Source of the DNA: Actinomyces glycerinitolerans
GTDB taxonomy: Bacteria > Actinomycetota > Actinomycetes > Actinomycetales > Actinomycetaceae
Length of the DNA stretch: 64,000 nt
Reading direction: 5' to 3'
Assembly: GCF_900098745.1 (NCBI RefSeq)
Contig: NZ_FQTT01000002.1
Coordinates: 1 to 64,000 of the forward strand
A model generated the notes under the pieces. The model saw nothing but the letters and a program-made list of their open reading frames with translations, did no database searches and was not told the DNA's origin. Of the stretch, positions 33,201-41,302 are shown in pieces (the stretch's first letter is position 1; each line of letters begins with the position of its first letter). A program made the translations under genes and the position numbers.

Positions 33201-36200
33201 CCAGGCCAGCGTGGTGGAGTCGACCCAGTAGGCGCGCTCCTCGCCGGTGCCGGCGACGGGCGGGTCCGCGACCTCAATGGTCAGCAGGTGGGAGGACTCG
33301 TCATAGGTGAAGACGACGCTCTTGCCCGCGGTGGCGGAGAAGGAGTAGTTGGCGCCGTCCGCGGCACCGTCAACCCCATAGTTCTCCGCCCAGGACAGGC
33401 CGACGGCGACCTTCACCTCATAGGAGCCGGTGGGCAGTGCCGCGGTGGAGAAGGTCCACGTCCCGTCGCCGTTCGGCCGCATGATCGAGGCCAGGCAGGC
33501 GGGGTCCCAGTCGGATTCACAACCGAGTTCGTCCTGGAAGGAGCCGGGCAGGGTCACCGCCGGGGCCTCGGCGTCGTTCCACACCTGGTGGGTGCGGGCG
33601 TCGTAGTAGAAGGTGACCGGCCCGCCGTCGGTGGTGTAGTAGATGTTGTCGCCGCCGGCGACGGCGTCGGCACCGTAGTTCTCGTCCCAGGTGCCGCCGA
33701 TGGCGATCTTGTACTGCCAGGTGCCGGCGGGGATGTCGAAGGTGCCGGTGTACAGGCCGGAGACCGGGTCCTGGGCCAGCAGCGCCTGCTCGCAGTCGGG
33801 CTGCCAGTCGGAGATGCAGCCCATCTCGGTGTTGTGGTCGCCGGGGATGGTGACCTCGAGGCCGTCGATGGGGGCCTCCGGGTCGGCCTGCGGCTGCACG
33901 CCGGACAGGTCGGCGCCGACGACGGCGAGGGTGGAGGCGGCGGCCCGGTTGCCGGCGGCGTCGGTGGTTACCGCCCGCACCTCCAGGACGGTGCCGGTGG
34001 GCACGGCCGACAGGTCCGCGTACACGCGCGGGGTGTCGTCCTCGGCGGTGCCGACGGTGGTCCAGTCCTCGGTGCCGAGCGGCCGGTAGGAGAAGGTGGT
34101 CTCCGCCCAGCGGTCGGCGGTGGTGGCGGCGGCGATCTCCGCAGTGCTACCGGACAGGTTCGCCCCATAGGCGGTGGTGAAGCCGACCGTGGGGTTCTCC
34201 GCGGCGGCGACGGTGGCGTCGGCGCGCAGCACGACGGCGCTCATCGCGGGCACGGTGAGCGTGACGGTGCCGTCGGCGTCGGCCGTGACCGCCTTGTCGG
34301 TGCCGTACAGCGGGGTGTAGGCGGCGCCGGGGGTGAGAGTGGTGAAGGTGACGGTCTGGTCCTCGCCGGCGTTGTTCAGGGCGACCAGGTGCTCGATCTT
34401 CTCGTCGCGGTCCACGCGGGCGAAGGCGTATACGCCGGCGGAGTCCTGGGAGTACAGCTCGATCTGGGAGCCGGTGGACAGAGCCGGGGTGGTGGCCCGC
34501 AGCCGGGAGAGCTCGGCGATGTGCTTATACAGCGCGGAGTCGGTGTCGTAGCGGTCGGTGGAGCCGGCGACGGTTCCGTCGATGAGCTGCTCACTCGCGT
34601 ACTGGTCCACCTGGGTGGCGAACATGTCCTGGCGGGCGTCCTTGTCCCCGCCGGAGCCGGCCAGGCCCTGCTCATCGCCGTAGTAGATGACCGGCTGGCC
34701 GCGGGTCAGCAGCATCAGGGAGTGGGCCAGTTCGGAGCGGGTGAGCAGGTCCGCGCTGCCGGACCCACCGCCCAGCAGGTAGCCGATGCGGCCCATGTCG
34801 TGGTTGCCCAGGAAGGTGGGCTCGGCGTAGATGCTGGAGTGGTCGGTCGTGTAGTAGTCGTCGGTGGCGAAGAAGGTGCTCAGGTTCGTCGTCGGCCGGC
34901 CCCGGGCGAAGCCCTGGGCGGCGGCCTGGAAGGCGAAGTCGAGGGTGGCGTCCATGCCGGTGCCACGCACGTAGGGGCTGGTCTTGGTGGCGTCGGCGTC
35001 GTAGACCTCGCCGAAGGTGAAGAAGTCCGGGTTGGTGGCCTCGGCGTGGGCGTCGATGGCGGCGGTCCAGTCTTCCCAGAACTCATAGTTGACGTGCTTG
35101 ACGGTGTCGATGCGGAAGCCGTCCACGCCGAAGTCCATCCAGGCGGTGTAGACATCCTCGAAGGTCTGCTCGACGATCGGGTTCTCCGTCATCAGGTCGT
35201 CCAGGCCCTGGAAGTCGCCCATGGTGGTGGACTCACCCGTCCAGGTGGAGTCGCCGCGGTTGTGGTACAGGGTGACGTCGTTCAGGGCCTCGGGGATGAC
35301 GTCGCCGTTGCGCACGGGCGTGTAGGGGAATGAGGTGGCGGCGTCGAGGGTGGGGAAGTCGTCCCGACCGGCCAGGGCGGAGATGTCGATGACGTTGCCG
35401 TCGGCGTCGGTGTAGGGCACGTCGGCGGTCTCGACGTAGGAGTAGGTGCCCTCCTCATAGCTGATGAGGTCGGCGGTGTGGTTGGTGATGATGTCCAGGT
35501 ACAGCTTCATGCCGCGCGCGTGGAGGGCGTCGCGCAGCTGTGCCAGCGCCTCGTTGCCGCCCAGGTGCGGGTCGATGGAGGTGAAGTCGGTGATCCAGTA
35601 GCCGTGGTAGCCGGCGGAGGTGTCTGCGCCACTGCCCTGAACGGGCTGGTTGGTGAAGGAGGGGGTCAGCCAAATGGCGGTGGTGCCCAGGTCTTGGATG
35701 TAGTCCAGGTGGTCGATCAGGCCCTGGATGTCGCCGCCGTGGTAGTAGCCCTTGTCGGTGGGGTCCAGGCCGGTGATGTCGCTGCCGCCGGTGAGCCCGC
35801 CGGTGTCGTTGGAGGTGTCGCCGTTGGCGAAGCGGTCGGTGAGCACGAAGTAGAACTGCTCAGCGGTGCCCTGGCGTACCGGGGCGGCAGCCAGGGCGGC
35901 ATCGGCGTCGGTGTAGTCACCGGTCAGGTCGGCGGAGGCGAGCCCGACGCGGTGGCTGTCCTGGTTCCAGGTGAAGGTGAGTTCGGCGTCGCCGGCGAGG
36001 GTGAGGGGGATGTTGTCGGCGCCGCCGTCCTTGCCGTAGGAGGTGTCCCAGGTGTCGTTCAGGGCGACCTTGATCTCGTAGGCGCCGGCGGGCACGGTGG
36101 CGGTGTACTCCCAGGTGCCGTCACCGTCGGCGTCGGTCAGCTCGGTGACGTCACAGGCGGGGTCCCAGTCGCCTCCGCAGCCGAGTTCATCCTGCAGCGA

Positions 36201-36365
36201 GCCGACCAGGGCCACGGATGCCGGTGCGGCCTCGTCGGCGACGGCGACGGCGGGCTGCGCGGCCAGACCGATCGCCCCGGTGGACAGGGCCAGGGCGGTG
36301 GCAGCGACGGCGCCGAGGGCGCGGGAACGCTTCAGCCGCCCAGTATGCAAGGAATGCAAGCGCAC
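30285..36365 (-). CDS. Secreted membrane-anchored amylase-pullulanase
   Basis: The protein has 2026 residues from GTG at 36365 (GGAG 5 bases upstream; ATG at 36428 has none). A signal peptide (about 1-45) carries basic residues, an Ala/Leu core and AQPAVAVA. An X25-type starch domain (about 55-145) follows, then a GH13 alpha-amylase barrel (about 170-680) with VDGFRIDTVKHV (Asp about 417), FTFGEVYDAD (Glu about 452) and FLGNHDMGRI (about 521). Next are two further X25-like modules (about 850-1045, both with ELGCESDWDPAC-type patterns) and a complete type I pullulanase (about 1060-1945) with catalytic Asp about 1541, Glu about 1579 and Asp about 1712. A Pro/Thr/Glu stalk and a C-terminal transmembrane helix with an Arg-rich end (about 1990-2026) finish it. 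There is no LPxTG. It degrades extracellular starch or glycogen at alpha-1,4 and alpha-1,6 bonds, as bifidobacterial amylopullulanases do. Confidence 0.92.
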   Translation of the reverse strand: MRLHSLHTGRLKRSRALGAVAATALALSTGAIGLAAQPAVAVADEAAPASVALVGSLQDELGCGGDWDPACDVTELTDADGDGTWEYTATVPAGAYEIKVALNDTWDTSYGKDGGADNIPLTLAGDAELTFTWNQDSHRVGLASADLTGDYTDADAALAAAPVRQGTAEQFYFVLTDRFANGDTSNDTGGLTGGSDITGLDPTDKGYYHGGDIQGLIDHLDYIQDLGTTAIWLTPSFTNQPVQGSGADTSAGYHGYWITDFTSIDPHLGGNEALAQLRDALHARGMKLYLDIITNHTADLISYEEGTYSYVETADVPYTDADGNVIDISALAGRDDFPTLDAATSFPYTPVRNGDVIPEALNDVTLYHNRGDSTWTGESTTMGDFQGLDDLMTENPIVEQTFEDVYTAWMDFGVDGFRIDTVKHVNYEFWEDWTAAIDAHAEATNPDFFTFGEVYDADATKTSPYVRGTGMDATLDFAFQAAAQGFARGRPTTNLSTFFATDDYYTTDHSSIYAEPTFLGNHDMGRIGYLLGGGSGSADLLTRSELAHSLMLLTRGQPVIYYGDEQGLAGSGGDKDARQDMFATQVDQYASEQLIDGTVAGSTDRYDTDSALYKHIAELSRLRATTPALSTGSQIELYSQDSAGVYAFARVDRDEKIEHLVALNNAGEDQTVTFTTLTPGAAYTPLYGTDKAVTADADGTVTLTVPAMSAVVLRADATVAAAENPTVGFTTAYGANLSGSTAEIAAATTADRWAETTFSYRPLGTEDWTTVGTAEDDTPRVYADLSAVPTGTVLEVRAVTTDAAGNRAAASTLAVVGADLSGVQPQADPEAPIDGLEVTIPGDHNTEMGCISDWQPDCEQALLAQDPVSGLYTGTFDIPAGTWQYKIAIGGTWDENYGADAVAGGDNIYYTTDGGPVTFYYDARTHQVWNDAEAPAVTLPGSFQDELGCESDWDPACLASIMRPNGDGTWTFSTAALPTGSYEVKVAVGLSWAENYGVDGAADGANYSFSATAGKSVVFTYDESSHLLTIEVADPPVAGTGEERAYWVDSTTLAWPVSLLPDGVTRADVVGDDGTPAADAPISLGLVTSPDGGAALADGKVTGGTETPLRVLGNLSDDVLAAHPNLADYIAVSPTDADGKALLSEAEVAEALKGQVAVVQHGADGTGATAFTGVQTAVVIDSLYADAVADAPLGVTFVGGVPDFALWAPTAQAVTLLTWDTGTATGSAALVDGDPVRTAAVRGDDGRWTVDGADAGITAGSQYLWEVKVYAPSTGKVETNLVTDPYSVGLTLGSARSVAVDLSDPDLAPEQWTSTASPLVSSDAARTIYELHVRDFSAADATVPEEYRGTYKAFTVTDSDGMQHLAELADAGIDTVHLLPTFDIASIEEDRSAQQVPDIPADAGPDSTEQQAAVGAVKDADAYNWGYDPYHYTTPEGSYATEGNQDGGARTYEFREMVGALHATGLQVVLDQVFNHTAGACQDTTSVLDRVVPGYYQRLDAKGDVLTSTCCPNTATENALAERLMIDSVVTWARDYHVDGFRFDLMGYHSVDTMNRLRAALDELTVAKDGVDGSAIYLYGEGWNMGEIADNALFTTATQGQLDGTGIGTFNDRLRDAVHGGGPFDDDPRTYQGFGTGLYTAPNGLSNKTEEEQLADLGHATDLVKLGLAGNLKDYSFTQSDGTVKRGAEVDYNGQAAGYASSPEETINYVDAHDNETLYDLGVYKLAADTSMADRVRMNSLSLATVTLGQSPSFWAAGTEMLRSKSLDRDSYNSGDYFNAIDWTGQDNGFGAGLPMESSNGSKWDIQRPLLADPALKPTAEDIAASNAQMLDFLRIRTSTPLFHLGSADAIQAKLSFPNSGTDATAGVIDMLIDDTVGDDVDASLAGVLVVFNASDTEVSETITDLAGREFVLHQVQADGSDAVVKDSTFDAATGTATVPARTVAVYVEKQAGGSTEPTAEPTAAPTATVEPTVVPTGGATASPTVTPAAPGVVMLFRAGVVVTVVIATGLSLAAVAAFLLRRLRF

Positions 36366-36524
36366 GGTGACTCCTTCGTCTGTGCATGTCGCGCCCGCGC
36401 CTGGGCGGGCGAGGTGGGTTCCGGCCAAAGCCTGACGGCGCCGGTCGGGTCATCTGAGGGTACGACACGAAACCGCAACCTGCAACCTCTGCAACTCTTT
36501 CACCCGCCTTACACCCCTTCCTCC

Positions 36525-36569
36525 CCGAGATCGGTCGAAACCATCGCCGAGGTCGGTCGCTGTTACCGG
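36525..36569. repeat. Dispersed repeat, 2 units (site 3)
   Basis: CCGAGATCGGTCGAAACC begins at 36525 and CCGAGGTCGGTCGCTGTTAC at 36547 (period 22). It lies about 160-200 bases upstream of the amylopullulanase start. Confidence 0.75.
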
Positions 36570-36620
36570 CTCTTCCGGTTTGAGGGTGTGTTGGCCTGGG
36601 AGTTTGTGTGTAGACGCGAC

Positions 36621-36770
36621 GGTTCGTACCTTCGCATAAGGGTTCGTATGCTCTGGTCAGCGATTCGTACCGTCTTGCGACGGTTCGTACGGTAGGGGTA
36701 CGTACCGTCGTCGGAAGTGCCGAAGCGTTGGCGCCCAGTGCCGAACCGTCACGCGAGGTGCCGAACCGTC
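36621..36770. repeat. 20-bp-phased array of TTCGTAC and GTGCCGAA motifs
   Basis: TTCGTAC or TTCGTAT occurs at 36623, 36643, 36664 and 36684 (spacing 20, 21, 20). GTGCCGAA occurs at 36718, 36738 and 36758 (spacing 20, 20), twice followed by CCGTC, which is the complement of the GACGG preceding two of the TTCGTAC copies. The spacing equals two helical turns, so bound proteins would sit on one face of the DNA. Confidence 0.6.
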
Positions 36771-37021
36771 ATCCGGGGCGCGCGGGCAAACACGCCAGGT
36801 CCGCACCCCGGGCGCTCATGTCTGCGCCCGGGGCCTGTCGAGTAGGGCGCCAAGATCACCGCCGTGCGTCGTCAATGGCGGCAGTCCCAGTCCAGCACCC
36901 AGATGATCCCAACGGCCCCGAAGAATCATCGCAAGCCAACACCACCCACCGACAACGACCACCCGCACCGCAGCCCCGACCCCAACCACCACACCCTCAA
37001 ACCGGAAGATCCTTATTACCG

Positions 37022-37062
37022 CCGAGGTCGGTCAAAGTTACGCGCCGAGATCGGTAACGCCG
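37022..37062. repeat. Dispersed repeat, 2 units (site 4)
   Basis: CCGAGGTCGGTCAAAGTTAC begins at 37022, and CCGAGATCGGTAACGCCG begins at 37045 (period 23). Confidence 0.75.
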
Positions 37063-37211
37063 CCTGTGGCCCGGCCGCCTGCACATAGCCCGCTCCCCGT
37101 GCTCAGGCCGCCCACCGATACCGCCTCACGTACGCGTTCTGGAGCTTTTCGAGGTTCTAGGTCCTGTTGTGTAAGTGCTTGGGTGGCGGTGTGTGGCTGT
37201 TGAGCCCATTA

Positions 37212-37383
37212 GTTGGACCGCCGTTCCCCGGTTGGACCCCTGTTCCCCGGTTGGACCCCTGTTCCCCCGTTGGACCGCCGTAGCCGCCGGTTACAGCGGT
37301 CCAACGGGGCGTGGGCGGTCCAACGGGGCGTGGGCGGTCCAACGGGGCGTGGGCGGTCCAACCGGGGCGTGGGCGGTCCAGCC
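37212..37383. repeat. Inverted array: four GTTGGAC then five GTCCAAC-type units
   Basis: GTTGGACC units start at 37212, 37231, 37250 and 37269 (period 19). Their reverse complement GTCCAAC (the last copy reads GTCCAGC) recurs at 37299, 37318, 37338, 37357 and 37377 (period 19-20), with GGGGCGTGGGCG spacers on the right and CCTGTTCCCC-type spacers on the left. The two halves can pair into a long G/C-rich hairpin around 37276-37298. It ends 18 bases from the stop of the ABC exporter genes, so it may terminate that operon. Confidence 0.75.
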
Positions 37384-37400
37384 GGAGGGGTGAGCGCCGC

Positions 37401-39158
37401 TCAGCCGCTGACCCAGGCGCGCCACAGGCGGGCGTACTCCCCGCCGGCGGCCAGCAGCTCGGCGTGCGGCCCCAGCTCCACGATCCGCCCGTCAATCACC
37501 ACCGCCACCCGGTCGGCGGCGGCAGCCGTGTCCAGTCGGTGGGCGATGGCCACCACGGTGCGACCGGCCAGGACGGCGTCCAACGAGCGCTCGGCGGAGC
37601 GGGCGACGCTGGGATCGAGCAGGCTGGTGGCCTCGTCCAGAACGAGCGTGGCCGGGTCCATCAGCACGATGCGGGCGAGCGCGACCTGCTGCGCCTGCCC
37701 CGGAGTCAGCTGCACTCCGCCGGCGCCGACGAGGGTGTCCAGCCCGTCGGACAGCCCCCGCGCCCACTCGGCGGCACCGACGACCTCCAGGGCGCGCTCC
37801 AGTTCGGCGTCGGTGGCGTCCGTGCGGGCCAGACGCAGGTTGTCGGCCAGGCTGCAGGCGAAGACGTGGTGTTCCTGGGTCACCAGCGCGACCTCGTGGT
37901 GCAGCGCATCCTCCGTGAGCGCGGTCAGATCGACGCCATCGCCGTCGCCCACTGTCACGCGCCCGCGGGTGGGCGGGTGAATGCCGGCGAGCATGCGGCC
38001 GAGCGTGGACTTGCCCGAGCCGGACGGGCCGACGACGGCCAGTCGCTCCCCCGGGATCAACTCCAGGTCGACATCGTGCAGCACGTCGTGTCCGGGCAGG
38101 TACGCGTAGGAGACGCCGCACACGCGCGGAGGCCGGCCCGTGACCGTGCTGCTGGTGGCTTGGCGGTCGGGAGCGACCAGTTCCACGCCGACGATGCGGG
38201 ACATGGCGGCGCCCGCCGTCTGCAGGGAGTCGATCCAGAAGGTCATCTCTGAGACGGGCGTGCGCAACTGAACGGCGTACAGCGACACCGTGGTGATCGC
38301 CCCGAGGGATACGGCACCGTGTCCGGCCAACCAAGCCCCCCAGGCGACGACGGCGATCACCGGGGCGAAGGAGCCCAGCCCCAGGGCGGTGATCAGGACA
38401 ATGCGCAGCCACAGGGCGTACTGCTCGGTGGACCAGACCTCGATCATGGCCCGGTCCAGGATGCGGTTGCGGCGCGCCCCCAAGCCGTGGGCGTCGACGG
38501 TGACCGCCTGGTCGGCGGTTTCGGCGACAACGCCGTCGACCTCGGCCCACATGGCGTTCATGGCCCGGTACGCGGGCACGGCGTAGCGCAGGTACCAACT
38601 CGCCGCGGGCAGGATGGTCAACAGCGGAATGATCAGCGCGGGGCTGAGCTGCGGGGAGGTGATCACCGCGGCGGCCACGATCGTGAGCAGCGTGAGCACA
38701 ATGACGAGGATCTGGCTGACACCGCGCTGGACGACGTTGCGAATGGAGTCCAGGTCCCGGCCCGTGCGCCCCAGCAGGTCGCCGGTGCCGGCGGACTCGA
38801 CCACCGACAGCGGCAGGTGCATGGCCGAGCCGACCAGCCGCTCGCGCAGCTCGGCAAACACCCGCTCCCCCAGCACGCGCGCCAGGTACTCGCCGCAGCC
38901 GGTCAGGGCGGCGTTGCCGACCGCCAGGGCGATGACGACGACGATCAGCCCCTGCAGCCGACCGGCCGTATTGGCGTCCACGGCACCGGTCACCAGGTCG
39001 ACCATGGATCCGAGCACCCGGGGGATGCCCACGGAGGCCAGTGCCGCCAGCAGTTGGATGATCGTGACGGCGGCGATCGCGCCGCGGTGCTCGCGGACCA
39101 GTTCGACGGCGCGGCGACGCACGGCGGCCCCGTCGGCCACGGGTAGGCGTCGGTTCAC
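37401..39158 (-). CDS. ABC exporter half-transporter, subunit with intact Walker motifs
   Basis: The protein has 585 residues. Six transmembrane segments of a type I ABC exporter lie at residues about 25-300, and the ATPase domain at about 345-585. Walker A VVGPSGSGKSTLGRM is near 375, Walker B ATLVLDEATSLLD near 500, and the H-loop VVAIAHRLDT near 540. The signature reads LTPGQAQQ instead of LSGGQ. Its start overlaps the stop of the upstream half-transporter by 4 bases (39155-39158), so the two are translationally coupled and form a heterodimer. This chain supplies the working Walker A and B, and the partner supplies the working signature. Substrate unknown: peptides, lipids or drugs are the usual cargo. 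Confidence 0.9.
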   Translation of the reverse strand: MNRRLPVADGAAVRRRAVELVREHRGAIAAVTIIQLLAALASVGIPRVLGSMVDLVTGAVDANTAGRLQGLIVVVIALAVGNAALTGCGEYLARVLGERVFAELRERLVGSAMHLPLSVVESAGTGDLLGRTGRDLDSIRNVVQRGVSQILVIVLTLLTIVAAAVITSPQLSPALIIPLLTILPAASWYLRYAVPAYRAMNAMWAEVDGVVAETADQAVTVDAHGLGARRNRILDRAMIEVWSTEQYALWLRIVLITALGLGSFAPVIAVVAWGAWLAGHGAVSLGAITTVSLYAVQLRTPVSEMTFWIDSLQTAGAAMSRIVGVELVAPDRQATSSTVTGRPPRVCGVSYAYLPGHDVLHDVDLELIPGERLAVVGPSGSGKSTLGRMLAGIHPPTRGRVTVGDGDGVDLTALTEDALHHEVALVTQEHHVFACSLADNLRLARTDATDAELERALEVVGAAEWARGLSDGLDTLVGAGGVQLTPGQAQQVALARIVLMDPATLVLDEATSLLDPSVARSAERSLDAVLAGRTVVAIAHRLDTAAAADRVAVVIDGRIVELGPHAELLAAGGEYARLWRAWVSG

Positions 39159-41089
39159 GGCTCTCCTCCCGTGTCTACACCGCGTTCGACGACGGCGCGG
39201 TAGGCGTCCAGAGCGCTCAGCTCGTGGTGGGTACCGCGAGCGACCTCATGCACATCTGCCGCCGGGGTCGCAGTCCCGCGTCGGCCGGCCGCACCGGCGC
39301 CATTGGCGTCGACGACGGCGCTGACCGCACCGCCGTCAGACGCCTCGGCGGGCGCGAGCAGCACCACCTCTTCACAACGTCCCAACAGCAGTGGGGAGGA
39401 GGTGACGACGACGGTGGTCAGGCCCCGCCGCTCCTCCTGCAGCCTCCGGGCCACCAGGTCCTCGGTGTGCGAATCCAGGGCGCTGGTGGGCTCTACCAGC
39501 ACCAGCACGGGGGCGTGGCGGGCGACGGCGCGGGCCAGAGCCAGGCGTTGGCGCTGACCGCCGGAGACGTTGCGGGCCTTCTCGGTGAGCTGGCCATCCA
39601 GGCCACCGAGGGAGTCCAGGGCGTCGCCCGCGGCGGCCACGGCGAGGGCCTGCTCGGCGCGCTCCCGCTGGGCGGCGGTCAGGGGCGCCGCACCTCCGCC
39701 GGCAGCGGGGCCGTCGTCGCCGTGGGCGCCCGCCACCGCGCCTGAGCGGATGACCTCGGCGGTCGGGCGCGGCCCGGACAGGGGGATCTCGTCGCCGAGT
39801 ACCTCCTCGGCGAGCGTGCCGGCGAAGGCCTCGGCGTGGGCGCCGGAGACGACGATGGTGCGGCGCACCTCCTTAAGCGGGACGGTGCGCAGGTCGGTGC
39901 CGCCGAGCGCGACGGGGCCGTCGGCGTCGTCGGCACGGCCGAGGCGCTGGGCCAGGGCGGCGGCGCGGGCCGGGTCGGGGCAGACCAGGGCGGTCATGCG
40001 TCCGCCGCGCAGCACCACGCCGGAACTCAGGTCGGTCAGGTCGCCGGCCGGGTCCAGGCGCGCCCCGGGGACGACGCCTGCGTCGTCGGTCAGCGGCTCG
40101 ACCGCCTCGATACGGGCAACCTTGCGGGCGCCCACCCAGGCGCGGGTGGAGAACTGGATCAGGTCGGCCATCACGCCCAGCGGCCCGACCAGGAAGGTCG
40201 TGTAGCCGTAGAAGGTGACCAGTTGGCCCGGGCTGATGGTGCCGGTCAGGGCCGTGCGGGCACCCGCACCGACGACGACGGCGGTGAAGACCATGGGGGC
40301 GCCGGCCTTGACGGTGGCCAGGAGCGCCTGGGTGGAGGCGACCCGGATGCCGGCGTCGCGCACCCGGTGAGAGGCCTCGGCGTAGCGGGCGGCGTACACG
40401 TCCTCCCCGCCGATGCCGCGCAGCACGCGCAGGCCGGACACGGCGTCGGTGGTGATGGTGGACAGGCGCCCCTGTTCTTCGCGCTGCACGGACAGGCGCC
40501 GGTTCAGGGGACGGATGAAGGCGCCCACCAACGCCAACACGATCGGCAGACCGATCAGCACCAGCAGCCCCAGCGGGGCGGACGTGCGCAGCATGAGCAC
40601 ACCCACAACCACGACGCTGACCAGGGCGCCGATGTTGTCGGCGTCGGCGGTGATGGTGGCGATCACGTCCCCGCTGGCGATGCGGCGGGTGACGGCTCGC
40701 GAGCGCAGGCCCAGGCGGTGGGCGGCACCACGCATGGCCGGCTTCCAGGCGCCGACCCAGGCGCCCATGCCGGTGGCGTCCTCCAGGCCAGCGGCGAGCG
40801 AGCCGAGCAGTCCCAGTCCGGTCAGCGCAGCCAACCCGGGCAGCAGGCGGGCGGTGAGTCCGGCCTCGAGACCGGCGTCGAGCAGGTCGCCCAGTGCCAG
40901 CGGGATCAGCGCCTGCGCGAGGTAGGAGGCCGTGGAGACCACGACGCCGAGGGCGATCGCGGGCACGCTCATGCGGGTCACGGCGCGCAGCAGCCCGCCC
41001 GGGGTGGCGGGCAGCTCCGGGGGCGGCGTCGTCTGCACCGACAGGAAGGCGGGCCACCGCCGCGGGGCGCGGGCAACGGGGATCGACAC
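39155..41089 (-). CDS. ABC exporter half-transporter, subunit with degenerate Walker A and B
   Basis: The protein has 644 residues from GTG at 41089, with AGGAG upstream. Transmembrane segments lie at about 30-310. In the ATPase domain the expected P-loop reads VCPDPARAAALAQRLG near residue 370, with no GKS/T. Walker B reads VLVLVEPTSALD near 545, with Val where the metal-binding Asp should be. The signature VSGGQRQRLALARA near 525 is perfect. So the site built from its own Walker motifs and the LTPGQ signature of the partner is dead, while the opposite site is fully canonical. A Gly/Ala-rich insert (about 445-475) lies before the signature. Such asymmetric exporters are common, but loss of Lys and Asp together is extreme. 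Confidence 0.88.
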   Translation of the reverse strand: MSIPVARAPRRWPAFLSVQTTPPPELPATPGGLLRAVTRMSVPAIALGVVVSTASYLAQALIPLALGDLLDAGLEAGLTARLLPGLAALTGLGLLGSLAAGLEDATGMGAWVGAWKPAMRGAAHRLGLRSRAVTRRIASGDVIATITADADNIGALVSVVVVGVLMLRTSAPLGLLVLIGLPIVLALVGAFIRPLNRRLSVQREEQGRLSTITTDAVSGLRVLRGIGGEDVYAARYAEASHRVRDAGIRVASTQALLATVKAGAPMVFTAVVVGAGARTALTGTISPGQLVTFYGYTTFLVGPLGVMADLIQFSTRAWVGARKVARIEAVEPLTDDAGVVPGARLDPAGDLTDLSSGVVLRGGRMTALVCPDPARAAALAQRLGRADDADGPVALGGTDLRTVPLKEVRRTIVVSGAHAEAFAGTLAEEVLGDEIPLSGPRPTAEVIRSGAVAGAHGDDGPAAGGGAAPLTAAQRERAEQALAVAAAGDALDSLGGLDGQLTEKARNVSGGQRQRLALARAVARHAPVLVLVEPTSALDSHTEDLVARRLQEERRGLTTVVVTSSPLLLGRCEEVVLLAPAEASDGGAVSAVVDANGAGAAGRRGTATPAADVHEVARGTHHELSALDAYRAVVERGVDTGGEP

Positions 41090-41104
41090 GATCTCCTAGC
41101 CTAT

Positions 41105-41128
41105 GTGACCCGGCCGCGGCCGGGTCAC
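41105..41128. promoter_or_regulatory. 24-bp perfect palindrome upstream of the ABC exporter operon
   Basis: GTGACCCGGCCGC with its mirror half forms a perfect 24-bp palindrome ending 15 bases before GTG 41089, just beyond the ribosome-binding site. It can be an operator for a dimeric repressor or an mRNA hairpin close to the start site. No cognate regulator is adjacent. Confidence 0.55.
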
Positions 41129-41178
41129 AAGGAATGCGCTCCCGCCGGTCCCGGCTACAACGAACATCTGCCTTCTAC

Positions 41179-41239
41179 TACGAGCTTTTGCACCCTGGTG
41201 TGCGGCGATTAGGCGTACACCAGGGTGCAAAAGCTCGTA
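41179..41239 (-). terminator. Perfect 23-bp stem-loop after the yhgE-like gene
   Basis: Arms 41179-41201 and 41217-41239 are exactly complementary (TACGAGCTTTTGCACC...) with a 15-base loop. It lies 63 bases downstream of the YhgE stop and 90 bases upstream of the ABC exporter start. No T-tract follows, so it is not a classic rho-independent terminator, but intrinsic I-shaped terminators of actinobacteria lack one as well. A protein-binding or transposon-related role is also possible. Confidence 0.55.
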
Positions 41240-41302
41240 TCAGGGCGAATTCGGGTGCCTTGGGGGCCGGCCACAGCGGACCACCGCAGCGGCGGGACCA
41301 GG

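Larger units (their letters stand above)
36366..37400. other. Gene-free 1-kb stretch packed with phased short repeats
   Basis: No frame here resembles a protein. The stretch contains two sites of the 22-23-bp dispersed repeat (36525 and 37022), a 20-bp-phased array (36621-36770) and a 19/20-bp inverted array (37212-37383), annotated separately. The amylopullulanase promoter must lie at its left end. The ABC exporter genes end at its right edge. Confidence 0.7.

Noticed and set aside
36708-37088. Small plus-strand frames in the repeat-rich gap as genes
   Set aside because: They are made of repeat units, have no ribosome site and show no family resemblance.
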